Of a stretch of DNA of 64,000 bases, positions 11,901 to 23,119 are shown one piece after another (the stretch's first letter is position 1; each line of letters starts with the position of its first letter). A model generated the notes under the pieces. The model worked only from the letters and a program-made list of their open reading frames with translations. It was not told where the DNA came from and ran no database searches. The translations under genes and the position numbers were made by a program. The stretch covers positions 2,575,001 through 2,639,000 of the forward strand of contig CM032127.1 of assembly GCA_018894105.1 (NCBI GenBank), read 5' to 3'. Source of the DNA: Jacaranda mimosifolia. Lineage: Eukaryota > Streptophyta > Magnoliopsida > Lamiales > Bignoniaceae.

Positions 11901-13970
11901 GTATATGACGATACCTGTTTGCCTTAGTTTGGTCTTCATCAATCTTAGTTCATGAATTTATGCTGTTTTCTTTTATATTCTTCAGCCATTGGAAAGCATC
12001 AAATACTATAAAGTATAAATAGACCAGTCTTCACCAACATAGAGTGTTCAATCACTTCAATCTCTTTTGTAGTGAAAGGCTTCTATTTTACTTCTTATCA
12101 AACAAACACATGCTCAATAAGAAACTAGAAATTGCTCTCTTTTTTACTTGAGCTAAAAATATCCATTTTTCTGATACTGATGCAGGAAGTAATAGTTTCT
12201 CAGCTTTCAAAATAATGTACCTCAAACCGAATGCACAAATATGATACCAGAGCGTTCTTCTATAAACTTCTAAAATTCTGTTAGTTTTCAACTTAAAGTT
12301 TCGTGTTCTTTGTAGTCTTAATCATTCCATCATAGCAGCCATGCATAAACTTACAATTCAGCAATTAACCCACTGAGCAGTAAATCCATATTTCACAATT
12401 CAGCAATTAACCCACTGGGCAGTAAATCCACATTTCACAAATTATCCTCTGGTTTAGTAATTTGCATTTTATTCCTTCAATTCCACATTAATCAATATTA
12501 TTTATTCCATCTCCCTTTTCCTACTGTCAGCCTAATAATTTACAAGCACTTCATTGTTAAGACTTCTCCGAGATAGCGCATGAAGAGAATAGTTCACATT
12601 GTCCGTGTTTACATTAATTAAGCAAATAATTCCTTAATTTAAGTCTAAAGCAAAAGATGGACTACAATAACAATTTGAAAAGCTAGGAAAGCCATGACTA
12701 ATTTAACATTTTGAAGTTTACTTCAATATATTTAGAGGTAAATCTTTACTGCCCACAAGTATAAAGAATCCCATAATTCAGAAGTAATAAGGAAGAAGTT
12801 CACTAAAGCAAGTGTAATACACGAAGAGTTATTATTCAATTATAAATCATCATAGCACCAGATTTGGTGACATCTAATCACAATGGAGCATTAGAGTCAC
12901 AATTAGTAACCCAAGTAGGATGCATTTGTTTGATTGTTACAAAATTTCAGGTATGCATAATAAATTTGCAGGAGGAGGAAAATGAAGCTTACTGTTAAAG
13001 CAAGAAGCTGGACTTTTGCATTTCTGCTACCAAGACGCTTCTTTATACCTTTTACAACATCCTTTGCTTGTCTGACACAACAAAGGGTGAATATAATAAG
13101 CTCACCAGAGGCTTATTACTTAGAGATAGCAGCCACTTTTAAAGGGAAGCATTACAAGGATAGCAGACCGACGAAGTAGCAGAATTCGACATGAAGGAGA
13201 AACAAAGTTTTGACTAAAACGGGAAAACAAATTTCCTAAATCTTCTTCTGAAATCAATCCCCACAACCCCCTCCTCTCCATGGTGCCGAATAATCTTCTT
13301 CCCTCAATTTTCCATGGAAACTTCTAAAACCAAATTGAAAGATTGTAAATTTTATATTCTAGTCATTCCAAATGTTGAGCACAGAGCATATAGTGCTTCC
13401 ATTGGAGAAAAGCTGGTGCATTCATAGATGGGATGCAATTTTACATTCCACCATACTCAAAGCGAATACATGCAAATGATTAAAATTACAATCAACGCCA
13501 AGCAAGTAGTTAAATCAAATTTTCAAAGAGAAATAGTCAAAAAAAGAACCTCAAAGCAGTTGTTAAACCAAACATCAGCTATAGAAATTAGAAACTAGTA
13601 ACACACTAAAAAGCTTAATCACAAATCCTAATTATTCCACAAGTTCCTTTTCTCCTTTAATTTAAGGAGAATAAAAGAAGCAATATCAGTAAAATCCGCA
13701 TAATTGCATGATTACCAAAAAGAAAATTCCCAAAATGACATACGAACCCAAAGCCTACAGTAAAAACGCCTCTTTTTTCATTCTCCTGCCGCAACAAACT
13801 AGACCCCAACTAAATAAACGAAGTAAAAAGGCAAAACAAAACGAAAGAAAAGCGAGAGGAGAAAAGTACGCAGGATCGTGATTGCAAATATCGCAGATCT
13901 CAATATTCATAGCCCAATCTGGACCGATTAGCATATCGCTCGTCGCTCTTTCCACCATAGAATTCACCAT
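5919..13970 (-). CDS. TOL9: TOM1-like protein (VHS-GAT ubiquitin-binding sorting factor, TOL6/TOL9 clade)
   Basis: TOM1-like (TOL) proteins bind ubiquitinated plasma-membrane cargo and pass it to the ESCRT machinery for vacuolar degradation. The minus-strand coding exons are 13970-13870, 13071-12993, 11472-11374, 11294-11181, 11068-10908, 10162-10081, 9130-9045, 8251-8060, 7346-6916 and 6532-5919. They give 652 codons plus a stop with the frame intact, close to the ~670 residues I recall for the family. The VHS domain lies at about residues 8-140 ([34 protein letters not shown]). The GAT domain lies at about 190-280 ([47 protein letters not shown]). The tail is long, low in complexity and rich in Q, P, M and Y, with [20 protein letters not shown] and a C-terminal [15 protein letters not shown]. 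At exon 9, AG/A at 7346 keeps the frame; an acceptor at 7366 would hit a stop. The symbol marks the closest clade recalled and does not exclude TOL6. Confidence 0.92.
12352..12440. repeat. 43-bp tandem repeat inside intron 2 of the TOM1-like gene
   Basis: Two adjacent near-identical 43-bp units (12352-12394 and 12395-12437) begin ACAATTCAGCAATTAACCC, with only a couple of differences between them. It is an intronic minisatellite with no visible function. Confidence 0.8.
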
Positions 13971-14459
13971 CTTTTCCTCCCTCAACCAGCAAAACCCTGG
14001 CCGGAAGCAAATCGCAAAACCAACAAACGGAGCCCACAACGCACCACCGGCGAAAACTTTATCCAGAAATTCCAGAAAGAACCCCCGAGAATTGAATTTC
14101 AAATGAACAATAATGAGAAAAAGATGGGACAAAAGTTATTATCTCGGGGGATCCGATCGCTGGTTTCTATCAGTTCTGTTAAGATTTTTGCTGAAATGGG
14201 GAAGGGCAAATTTGTATTTCGGATAAATTATAGAAATGGGGAAGATCCAATGGGAGTAGAACACGTGGATCAACTTTTGTCGTTGCTGTTGGTGATTGAC
14301 GCCGCCGACTATGAGGATCGGACGGTGGTGGCTGTGTTTGAAAAAAATAGTGTTTTAGTGGGTTTGGTGGGCCACGTCAGCCTAGTCAGGGAAGGTGTTC
14401 TTCAATTATTGATGTCTCATGGACTAATAATTTTTATTTCACTTATTTTTGCAAGTTGA
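13971..14459 (-). promoter_or_regulatory. 5' leader and promoter of the TOM1-like gene
   Basis: Directly upstream of the ATG at 13970. A canonical G-box CACGTG lies at 14262-14267 and an ACGT-core element CCACGTCA at 14372-14379; both are typical bZIP/bHLH sites. A 118-codon open frame on the plus strand (14103-14459) covers this region but matches no family I recognise and is probably fortuitous. Confidence 0.5.
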
Positions 14460-14494
14460 GTAGTAATTTACAAATAATGTAATTATTTTGAAAT

Positions 14495-14860
14495 TAAATT
14501 ATTATTTTTGTGTGGTAGTTTTTAAAAGTTGAAATTTTATTCACAGTCACCCCTCATGCATAAATATAATATTTTGAGTTATTTTTTTATTGTTAGAATA
14601 ATAATAAAATATATATATATGATGCATAAATATAATATATGTGTATATATTGAAAAAGAAAAAGCTTTGAAAATAATAAATGATAGTATATGATATTTTA
14701 AAATATAAAAAACTTATGTTTTGAAAAAAAAGAAGATATATTTGATTATATTTTCTCAAAATAATTTTATTTTGAAAAAATATAACCAAACATTTCCATT
14801 ATTTTTGTGTGGTAGTATCTAAAATTTGAAACTTTATTCACAATCACCCGTCATGCAAGT
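14495..14860. repeat. MITE fragment bracketed by a ~60-bp direct duplication
   Basis: A ~60-bp block (ATTATTTTTGTGTGGTAGT ... TTTATTCACARTCACCC, ending TCATGCA) occurs at about 14501-14560 and again at 14797-14857. Between them is sequence matching the right part of the MITE family at 22634 and 25409 (TTAGAATAATAATAAAATATA ... ATATAACCAAACATTTCC). Confidence 0.6.
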
Positions 14861-15282
14861 CTCTGTCAAAAATAAATAAATAAATTTTATTATTTGGGTG
14901 TTATTATATATGTATGTGAAAAGGATTTATTTTGTCATTACATTAAATAGTTGTGTCTAACTATATAATTAATTAAAATATAAACTAAAAAAGTCAATAC
15001 TTGAATATGCTATTATGCCAAAATTGAGTCCAAACTTCAAACACGACCGCTATACTGCAATTCAATCTGTTTCCACTTTTTGCCATGAGAATACAAACAT
15101 AAATGTCACGAAATTATGTGTATATATATATATATGCATATATTTCATTACTAATTATTTTTCCTGTTATATTATATATAGTTGTGAATCGGGACTCAAT
15201 TCATTTTAATATTCAAAATTGTAACTCATGTAATCTCAAACTCATTTCCTCCAACATTTAAATTTTGACTTTGTCTTCTTGG
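14861..15282. other. AT-rich spacer
   Basis: AT-rich, with a short (TA)n run near 15120-15136. No supported gene. Confidence 0.5.
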
Positions 15283-15709
15283 GGGCTTGTTTGTTTGAAA
15301 TTTGCCAAAATATTTTTCAACTTTCAAAATATAAACAAATAATTCATCACATTCTCCAATCTCATTATACAAAATACATCCAAAAAGGCCTAAAATACCA
15401 TCTCAATTCATTTTCTACTAATTCCCCAATATTTAACTCTGATCATTTTTTGTCTTCCCTGCCTAATCTACACACACACACACACACACACAAATACTTT
15501 TAAAATATCAATTTCACCGTACTAATCCAACATAAAAGTAATTGATGCGACATTTTGTCCTCTCTCAAAACACAAACAAACAAATAATTTTTTTCTCAAT
15601 TCAATCTCTACATATCACCTAAAACACAAACAAACAACCATCACATTCCCCAACCAAACTTCCCACAAATCATTTTGGCAAAAGCCCCAAATCATAAACA
15701 AACAAAGCC
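15283..15709. mobile_element. MITE with GGCTTGTTTGTTT ends
   Basis: The left end GGCTTGTTTGTTTGAAATTT, followed by GCCAAAAT, is inverted-complementary to the right end ATTTTGGCAAAAGCCCC ... AAACAAACAAAGCC (about 15672-15709). The interior is poor in G and rich in CAAA, with a (CA)n tract at 15471-15492. It is non-coding. The target duplication was not resolved. Confidence 0.6.
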
Positions 15710-16416
15710 TTGGCTTTTTCATCATTAACTTTGTATACTATTTATTATTAGATGAGTTTTGTGTTTCTATACTATTTATTGTGAGTATATTTTATGCGTA
15801 GTTCTGTGGTTTAGATGAGGTCTCACATTGCAAGCAAATGAAGCTTTTGCTTTTCAACTAAATCAATTTCCTTCTTTTAGCTAATTTAATATAAAAAGTC
15901 CACTATGGTTTCATGGCATCATCATCTCCTTTACAAAGGATGTGTGGCTAAAAGTATTTATCTATAATGAAATATGAATGGAATCTATTCCTTCTCATGC
16001 AAAGCAATGGCTTTAGTGAACATCAAGGAGTAAGGAAGAGGAACAAACAAATGGGCATTTCCTTGTTCAAACAATGACTCTTGTAAACATCTAGTCAAAA
16101 GGAAAATATTCTTGATTCTGGATACAATTTCATAATTTCCTTTGTTTTTTGAGGCTAACTTTGTCTTACAATCGATCACAAGTTTCGTATAGAACGTTTT
16201 GTATTATATAGTTTATGTTTTGATAAAATTTTAAATAACAATATGTTGTCATTTTGGGGCCGATGGTCTCTCGAACAAGAATAATACGAGTTCATGAAGC
16301 ATGCAAATGGCGTCTTCTTGCACTTACAAGAATTGTATCAGGTGCAAGATAGACACGAGAGGTTTGTTGCCTCTAAGGAATTTTTTCGAGCAAGTATGAC
16401 TGAGGGAACAAATAAT
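15710..16416. other. Intergenic spacer
   Basis: AT-rich unique-looking sequence. A 64-codon minus-strand frame near 15985-16179 has no recognisable domain and was not accepted as a gene. Confidence 0.5.
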
Positions 16417-16982
16417 TAGGGGTGAGAATAGGTTAGTCTACTGTGCTTTAAATAGACCAGGCTTGTTTTTTCCAAAACATAGGTCTGTCCGCAAAAAGCT
16501 TATTTTAATTAAAATTCTAATTAAATTTAAATTTTATATAGATTCAAACTTTTAATAGGCTTAAGTCTTAATAGGTCTAAGAATTCTATAATGTATATTA
16601 AGCAAAAATAATTGACGATTATAATACATTTATTTAAACAAAAAGAAAAGCATAACCAAACATTATTATAAGTTAAACAAAATTTTTGAAATAAAATGGT
16701 TATGTATTAATTAAGAACACAATATTTTATATAAAATTAATTAATATAAAATATAAAAGCAATTGCATAAGTATTATAAATATTTACATATATATTATGA
16801 TATAATTAAATTATATAAGCCGGCTTAATAGGATTTATAGGTTTTTTTTTTAAAAACCTATATCTAGCCTTTTTAACTAAATAGGTTTTCTTAAAAGCCT
16901 AAATCTGGTTTATTTCTTAAATAGGCTATGCCGGGCTAGGCCATAGGCCCCTAACGGGCGGCCTAGCCTATTCCGATCCCTA
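16417..16982. mobile_element. MITE with TAGGGGTGAGAATAGG / CCTATTCCGATCCCTA ends
   Basis: TAGGGGTGAGAATAGGTTAG at 16417 pairs with the inverted complement of the right end (TAGGGATCGGAATAGGCTAG read from 16982). Arms on both sides hold repeated AATAGGTTT/AAACCTA-type motifs and an AT-rich centre. It is non-coding. The target duplication was not resolved. Confidence 0.65.
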
Positions 16983-17636
16983 GGCACAATGAAAATTTGC
17001 ATAAATTTTAGGCTGGCTGGGCCAGATGAAACAGAATCTCTTCTCCATATATTTGACAAGAAGAAAAGTTCTAAAGCAGAAAGTCTCCCCTACGAAATTC
17101 CCAAAGCTTAAGGCTCTGCAAGGCTGTCTTATTAGATTTAAAGCTAGCAACTGAATAATGAAAGGACAAATCTACTGAACACAATTAATCACATAACAAT
17201 TGCATTATAGCAGACTTTAAGCCAATAGCTTAAAATATGAACCAATTACACGAAAAGTATAAGCCGACCTAGTCCTAAGAAAGACTCAGGCATGGCCGTT
17301 CCTGTTTTGGATGTTTATCGCATCATTTACCAGTAATTTTGTTGGTAATTTCAGACTCTAAACTTTCTTCAGGTGCTGATCTATGCCATGAAAGAACATC
17401 TGCATAATGCTGAAATCAACTTATGGCATGCAGTGATAATTCTAGCTTCTAATTATGTGTTCACAAGATCTTCTCCTTTCCTTTTTCTTTCTTGTGAAAT
17501 AGAAAAACAATACAATTAATATAAGCAATTATAGTCTTATAGTTTTTCTTTTGTTCCCAAATGATTCATACAACTGCACCAGAGCTTCAGCATCTTAAAC
17601 CAGTGTCATTATGCAGTGAGAAGAAATGAAATCCGG
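16983..17636. other. Downstream flank of the DAT1-like gene
   Basis: No coding signal. The part nearest 17637 is presumably the 3' UTR of the minus-strand gene that ends there. A degenerate poly(A) signal could be present, but none is decisive. Confidence 0.4.
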
Positions 17637-20068
17637 TTAATAAGGAACAGGAACTCTTACTGTGGCTGGTCCGGATTTCATGTCCTCCAAAATAAGATTT
17701 AGAAGAGATTGAGTCATTGGACCTTCATTGCCTGCCAAAAAAAGAAGCATTTTACGACACCAATAAACAAGCATAAGCACTATGTGGTGCTTGAGATGAA
17801 ACGATCACATTTCATCCTGTGACAAGCCAGGCCACACCTACTGAGGAGCAAATTGTCATGCTAAATCATCGAATTATGCAGTGGGAAAAAAAGTATAACT
17901 TACCATCACCGATGACTTGATCATCCCATTGCACCACTGCACGGACGAGAATTCCACTGCCAATAAGCATCATTTCATCAGCTTTTTTGCCTTCCTCCAC
18001 GGTCACATTTTCCACTCTTATTCCTTTAAGTTTTCCCTCCTTCACCAAACCTTCTGCAAGCGCTAATACCCTCTTCGCTGTACAGCCACTAAGAATTTTG
18101 TCAAACTTAGGCATCAAAAGTTCCTTTTCCGTTTGTAACAAAAGCCACATTCATATTAGGCCCTTCAGCAATATACCCATCCTCATCCAACCAAATTGCT
18201 GCATATGCATCATTTTCTTCAGCCTCCATCTTTGACAGTGCATTGGGAAGATAATTCACACTCTTCATAACAGCAAACTGGGGAGGTTTTACTTGAACTG
18301 ATGAAGTTACTACTTTGATGCCCCTATGATCAGAGGGTGACAGATCTTGGATTACAATTGCATAAAGAGATGGCTGATGGCAGCCAGCTGGGGATAACTG
18401 GAAATCACCAGGTCCTGCCGAAAGCCAATATCTTAGCGATCCTTTCCTGCACTTGGAAGCACTCACAGTTTGTATGAGTATTCTTCTAATGCTTTCTCTA
18501 TCAAAGGGCAGCTTTATCTTGGCCATTGCCGCTGACCCTAGGAAACGATCAAGGTGTTGGTCCAACTCATAAAGATATCTGGAATGCCAAGATAAACAAA
18601 AGATATTACCTAATCTTTAGCTACTTTTTGGCAAAGACTGCCATGACATTATAGAAGACAAGGGAGATGCCATGTTGCATCTAAAAGTTAGCTATTCATG
18701 GTATGCTCATGAGCTACAAATTTTATTTGCTTGAATTTAAGCTAGTTAAGGGGAAAAAATGTAGTATGTTGATATAAAGCAACCACGTCCCTTTAAGTTG
18801 TGAAAGAAGAATATATGGATTATGAGTTCAGAAGACACAAAATGTCCCTTAAGTTGCAAAAGAAGACTATATGGATTATGAGTTCAGCAGACACAAAACT
18901 TAGGTATAACTCCATTTGTGGCCATTTTGGAAATTTGAGCCCACATCAACCCGTGGAATATTACCTGGCCTTTTATAAGAACTGGACCATATTAATTACT
19001 AAATGCTCTGTTACACAACTGTCCAAGAATTAACTTCCAGACAACAAATGCTCTAACACCATAATCATATTCAGTTCAGAAGGCATAAATTTTAGAATAA
19101 TGCCAAATGAGGAGGCTGAAGATGTACCAACCCATCCATAATTGCTGCAGTATCGAAAACTCCATGCCCTCTATGGACCATGTGATCATCCATTGGGATC
19201 ACCATTGCTGCTGGATCAGTTGTTATTCCACCAAAAATGCTAGAGTACATAGCCAAATATTGTTGCTTGCTCTTGGAAGTTTCCCGAATTGTTCTTAATC
19301 TTTCAATTGCCTTGGAAACAGAAATATATATACCCCTCATCAACAATATGCCAACCTCAAATAGTAAAATCCTGTGGACTCCATTTAAAATAGGTGCTCC
19401 CTCTTTGAAATTCATGTAGCTTTCCGTTTTCATAATATTTCCAACTTCAATTCTTGTCGGATTAGGACAAAGTCATGCTCATACATCATATTTCTTTAAG
19501 TTTGCAAATTCCCTAATGCATTCATGAGAATTTTTTGAAAGATCAAAAAAATGATTAATGACTCCTCCCTTTAACACAGAAAAAAAGATGGTGAAAGAGA
19601 ACAAACCTACCTCTGAGCAAGAAAGAAGAGGGACATCAGATATTTCAGTGGATTCTGTTTCTGAAGCACCAGAAGACAACATCAGAATCCAAAATCATGC
19701 ACACATAAAAACAATCAAAATATTATGTCACAATCAAGAATCCTAAACGCAATTAACTGGTCCGACAACCCAAAAAGAGGAAAATATCTTCCGAATTCTG
19801 GGCATAAAAAGCTGATTCATTCTTGCAAATCCAGGAATAAATGCTCGATAAACTCACCAGAAGAAAACTGGGTTTGGTTTGAATTCTCGACAACATTTGA
19901 TTGAACGCGGGAGCTCTGAAGCGTCCTTAGCTGCAAATACGCAGACCCATTTCTTGAAAATGAAAGATTTTTTAAGACAGAAGATGAATTGAGTGAGTGA
20001 GTAGTCAACTTTGATCGTACAAATGAGGTTTCCGAAATGGGATTAGCGAGAGTTCTTAGAGACGCCAT
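17637..20068 (-). CDS. DAT1: Plastid D-amino-acid transaminase / aminodeoxychorismate lyase-like PLP enzyme, with a frameshift
   Basis: Fold-type IV PLP enzyme of the BCAT/ADCL/D-transaminase superfamily, closest in memory to Arabidopsis At5g57850, which has been described both as a D-amino-acid transaminase and as aminodeoxychorismate lyase. Minus-strand exons: 20068-19858, 19660-19611, 19310-19132, 18578-17904 and 17731-17637. The first exon encodes a Ser/Thr/Arg-rich, acid-poor presequence (MASLRTLANPISETSF) that suits a plastid transit peptide. An in-frame ATG at 20098 is a possible alternative start. Hallmarks are DDHMVHRGHGVFDTAAI, SLRYWLSAGPGDFQLSP, the catalytic-Lys motif VMKSVNYLPN, and AEGPNMNVAFVTNGK. 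The summed exon length is 1210 bases, one more than a multiple of three. In exon 4, at about 18114-18136, the frame breaks after VTNGK and resumes one base later as ELLMPKFDKILSGC. Without the extra base the product would be about 402 residues ending VRVPVPY. Confidence 0.88.
18787..18899. repeat. 57-bp tandem duplication in an intron of the DAT1-like gene
   Basis: Two adjacent 57-bp units begin GTCCCTTTAAGTTG (18787) and GTCCCTTAAGTTG (18844). Each contains ATATGGATTATGAGTTCAG and AGACACAAAA. The similarity is high, so the duplication looks recent. Confidence 0.8.
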
Positions 20069-20248
20069 GAAAACGTTGACTGTGTGGGCTGTGTGCAAAC
20101 AGAGGTTTTCTGTACTTGCAGAAGTTTTAAATCATAAGACGTTTTCTTTTTTAAAATCATTTTATTTGGTCTTTGGATTTTACTAATTAATGCCGGGTAG
20201 CGGATGCAGAATCCGACAGGCCAAATGACAAATCCGGCCGACAAGAAG

Positions 20249-20448
20249 TCTCTAAGGCAATATTTTTTAATTTTTATTTATTTATACACAAACACACGTA
20301 TCAAGGGCAATATTTTTTTATTTTTTATTTTTATATACAAGTATATATATCAAAAGCTCGTTAAAACTCGAACTCCTAACCTCCCATATTATATGAGAGA
20401 TTTATGCCGCTAAACCACATACTACTTGGCAATCTCTAAGGCAATATT
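20249..20448 (-). mobile_element. tRNA-derived SINE copy 2, with 16-bp target duplication
   Basis: Perfect direct repeats TCTCTAAGGCAATATT at 20249-20264 and 20433-20448 flank the insertion. Read on the minus strand, the head contains ATGTGGTTTAGCGGC (A-box-like) and AGGAGTTCGAGTTTT (B-box-like) about 45 bases later, then an A/T-rich tail towards 20265. This is the layout of a pol III SINE inserted by LINE-type target-primed reverse transcription. Confidence 0.82.
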
Positions 20449-20476
20449 TGGATCAAGAGCAATACAAATGTATAAA

Positions 20477-21654
20477 TATTAAAACATGGATAATTTTAAT
20501 TTTGGTCTCCCAAATATGTTACTAATTCAATTTTAGTCTTTGCATTTTAACTTGTTTCACATTATGTCCCCAAAGTTTCATAACTTCATTTAATGACGTC
20601 CCTCCGTCAACTTGGTCGTTTAATAGTTAACGGCTGAGAATTGAAGGTAATTTTTGGCGCCCTTTCCCACTAGATTTGTCCCTTTCTTGCATAGAATGCT
20701 CCAGATTTTCCTGCACATTTGGTAGCTTATTCCTCTTAGACTCCAAATTTGCTAGGTTTTAGTCTCTTTGTGATTATTTTGAAGGAAAAAAAAAATGACA
20801 TATGCCTCCTCTTCGAGCGATTTTAATAGTGGAAGTTACACAAAGGGAATAAGTTTATTGTAGACGTGGGATACAACTCCGATTCAAAACTAGTTAGACA
20901 AATTTGAATCCTGGAATGAGGTTTTTGGCATATCCAAATTATGGGGTAGGCCCTTTTTTTTCATTAAACCTAGTTTATATTTGTAATTAACAAGCTAATT
21001 ATATTTCTTTCTTTTTTTTTTCAAACTAGGGATTATTGTGAAGTTTTCATATGATTGGACCCTGAAATGTGCCATAGGTTCGAACAAATAATTCATGAAT
21101 TGTTGGCAAAAAAGAAGAAATTAGAAGAGCAATTAAATGAATCTAAAAAAAAAATGGAGGCCGAATTGAGGAGAATGGAGAGCAAAGTAAAGTTGCTTTA
21201 GAAAGAAGTTGATGAATTGAGGAAGAAAAAAGTTTGTGTTTTAATTGTATTAGCAATTATTGTTGGTTTATTTGCAATAGTGATAAGGTTTTTGGTATTA
21301 AAAGAAAACAATTTAGAAAAAATATGAACAAATTGTAACTTATATAATTGTTCTTGTTCGAATTAGAAGCTAGTGTTTTTCTTGATTTGGGGATTCTATT
21401 TTTAGGACTTTTTTCCTTGTGTCCAAGACAACGATTTCGGAAAAATGGGAAAGCTTTCTGTTTTCATCGAGTCACGTGATGAGCATGTGACAAGGTCGTT
21501 AATTATTAAACGGCTGAGTTAATAGAGGGACAACATTGAACGAAATTATGGAACTTTGGGGACATAATGTGAAACAAGTTAAAATATGGGGATTAAAATT
21601 GAATTAGTGGTATACTTGGGGGGACCAAAATTGAAATTATCCCTATTAAAACAT
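20477..21654. mobile_element. Mutator-like (MULE-type) DNA transposon with ~130-bp inverted ends
   Basis: The left arm starts GGATAATTTTAATTTTGGTC (20488). The right arm ends, as inverted complement, GGATAATTTCAATTTTGGTC (towards 21642). The two arms can be aligned for about 130 bases through TTTAACTTGTTTCACATTAT and GTCCCCAAAGTT to GTTAACGGCTGAG. The direct repeat TATTAAAACA(T) at 20477-20487 and 21644-21654 is a 10-11-bp target duplication, in the 9-11-bp range of MULEs. The cargo is a broken GRF-zinc-finger gene, annotated separately. No transposase is visible, so the element is non-autonomous. Confidence 0.85.
20795..21327 (+). pseudogene. Degenerate GRF-type zinc-finger / coiled-coil / membrane-anchor gene inside the MULE
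   Basis: From the ATG at 20795 the frame reads MTYASSSSDFNSG ... SLL-stop-TWDTTPIQN-stop and later a divergent counterpart of the NPGRRFFGC stretch. This aligns with the plant GRF zinc-finger layout (CxCG...LRTSW...NPGRRFxGC), but the metal-binding cysteines are replaced or hit by stops. After a probable intron with an acceptor at about 21029, a second part (21031-21327) encodes DYCEVFI-stop-LDPEMCHRFEQIIHEL. A Lys/Glu-rich coiled coil with one more stop follows, then a hydrophobic segment VLIVLAIIVGLFAIVIRFLV and a TGA at 21325. Similar GRF-coiled-coil-TM proteins are common in plant genomes and often lie in transposons. This copy is clearly dead. Confidence 0.75.
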
Positions 21655-22633
21655 ATAGTTACATTATTTGAAGTATGAAAATATTTTTTTTCGTCACATT
21701 TTTCAATTTAAAATTCAAGACCTAAACATAGGGTAAATAATTTTATAAGGTGCCATAATTTAAAAAAATTCATGTAGATTGGGTATTAAAGCAATAAAAA
21801 TTTAAAGTTAATAATATGTATTCACGTACCATAATTTTATCAGAATTATATTTATTAAAAAATGAATTAGTTTAAAATATGCCATGTGGACATTTTATAA
21901 ATTTTATTAGAATTATTGTTTGAGTTTTTAAGCTCGGATCATACAAATCCCACACACAACTTATAGAAAGGATTTAAAAGTCCATATAATTCAACGAATT
22001 AATACTTTTTTGAGAATAATTGAAACATATCGAACTTAAATATAGATATACAATAGAGAACAATGTTCATCTCAATCTTTGTTTCGGACTGAGATCGTTG
22101 ATGTAACTTCAATACAAACTTTAAAAATAGAAATATGAAGTAAATAAATAAAAAATACATATACAAACTTACAAACTTTGTTCTTTACACACTATATTTC
22201 ATGAATTCAAGTGTAAAATATTAAAAGACTTTGATGATCAATTACAAAAAGAGTTTCATTCTCTTGTAGAATAAGGCAAACCCACTAATATCTAATCTAC
22301 TATTTTTTGTAAATTTTAGATATTAGTAATATTAAGTTTTATTTTATATTTAACGAGTAGAGATATTTGATCAATTTTATAATTTAATTTATATTTTTTT
22401 ACTTATCAATGTATCTTTTTAGAACAAATTATTGTCAATATGTATATTGGGACAATATCTCAATGCTATTAAGCGCCCTCTAGTTAGCAATAAATTTAGT
22501 CATAACCACTTAAAAGAAAAAAAACAAATGTAAACAGCCAAATTGTAAATTGTTTGATGAAATTGTTCATGCTGCCTATTAATATATTCTTTATTTTATT
22601 TCTAGAACTATTAGGAATAGTGGAAATTAGAAA
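21655..22633. other. AT-rich intergenic spacer
   Basis: AT-rich, with frequent stops in all frames. No gene or repeat that I can define. Confidence 0.5.
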
Positions 22634-22935
22634 GGGAATGTTTGGTTATGTTTTTTGTGTGATTTTATCATGTGTTTTGAGAGAATGAATTATTGAAAAA
22701 TGTGAAAGTTGTTTTTTTGTATATTTGTTTATGTTTTGGGGTAGACATTTTTTATTGTAGCAATCAAATTAATACTTTTTTATTGGGTTTTTTGGGTGAA
22801 AATGAAATTGAGCAATTTTTTTAATGTTAGAATAATAATAAAATATATATAATATATAATATATATGTATGTATATATTGAAAAATGTGTGTTTTGAAGA
22901 AAAAATAAGATATGTTTGATTATGTTTCCCCAAAT
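22634..22935. mobile_element. MITE with GGGAATGTTTGGTTATG end, copy 2 (right end incomplete)
   Basis: Starts GGGAATGTTTGGTTATGTTT and parallels the copy at 25409-25688 over its whole length (GAATTATTGAAAAATGTGAAAG, TTTTTTATTGTAGCAATYAA, TATATAATATRTATGTATATATT). The expected inverted right terminus (CATAACCAAACATTCCC) is replaced by another sequence near 22920-22945. Confidence 0.65.
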
Positions 22936-23119
22936 ACTCCCAAACTTTTTTTATGCAAACGCACTAAAATAATCCTTGCTAAGAAAGGTGGTTAAAGATC
23001 CTTATTACCAATCTATATAAAATGGGTGAATAGTGTTTTACCCCCCTGTGGAAAAAAAAAAAAAAAAAAGATTGAAATACCGCCTTGTGTTTTTGAATTG
23101 TGGCTCTTTGAGTTGAATT

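Noticed and set aside
14103..14459. 118-codon open frame on the plus strand
   Set aside because: It lies in the promoter/leader of the minus-strand TOM1-like gene, has no recognisable domain, and runs into AT-rich spacer. Probably chance.
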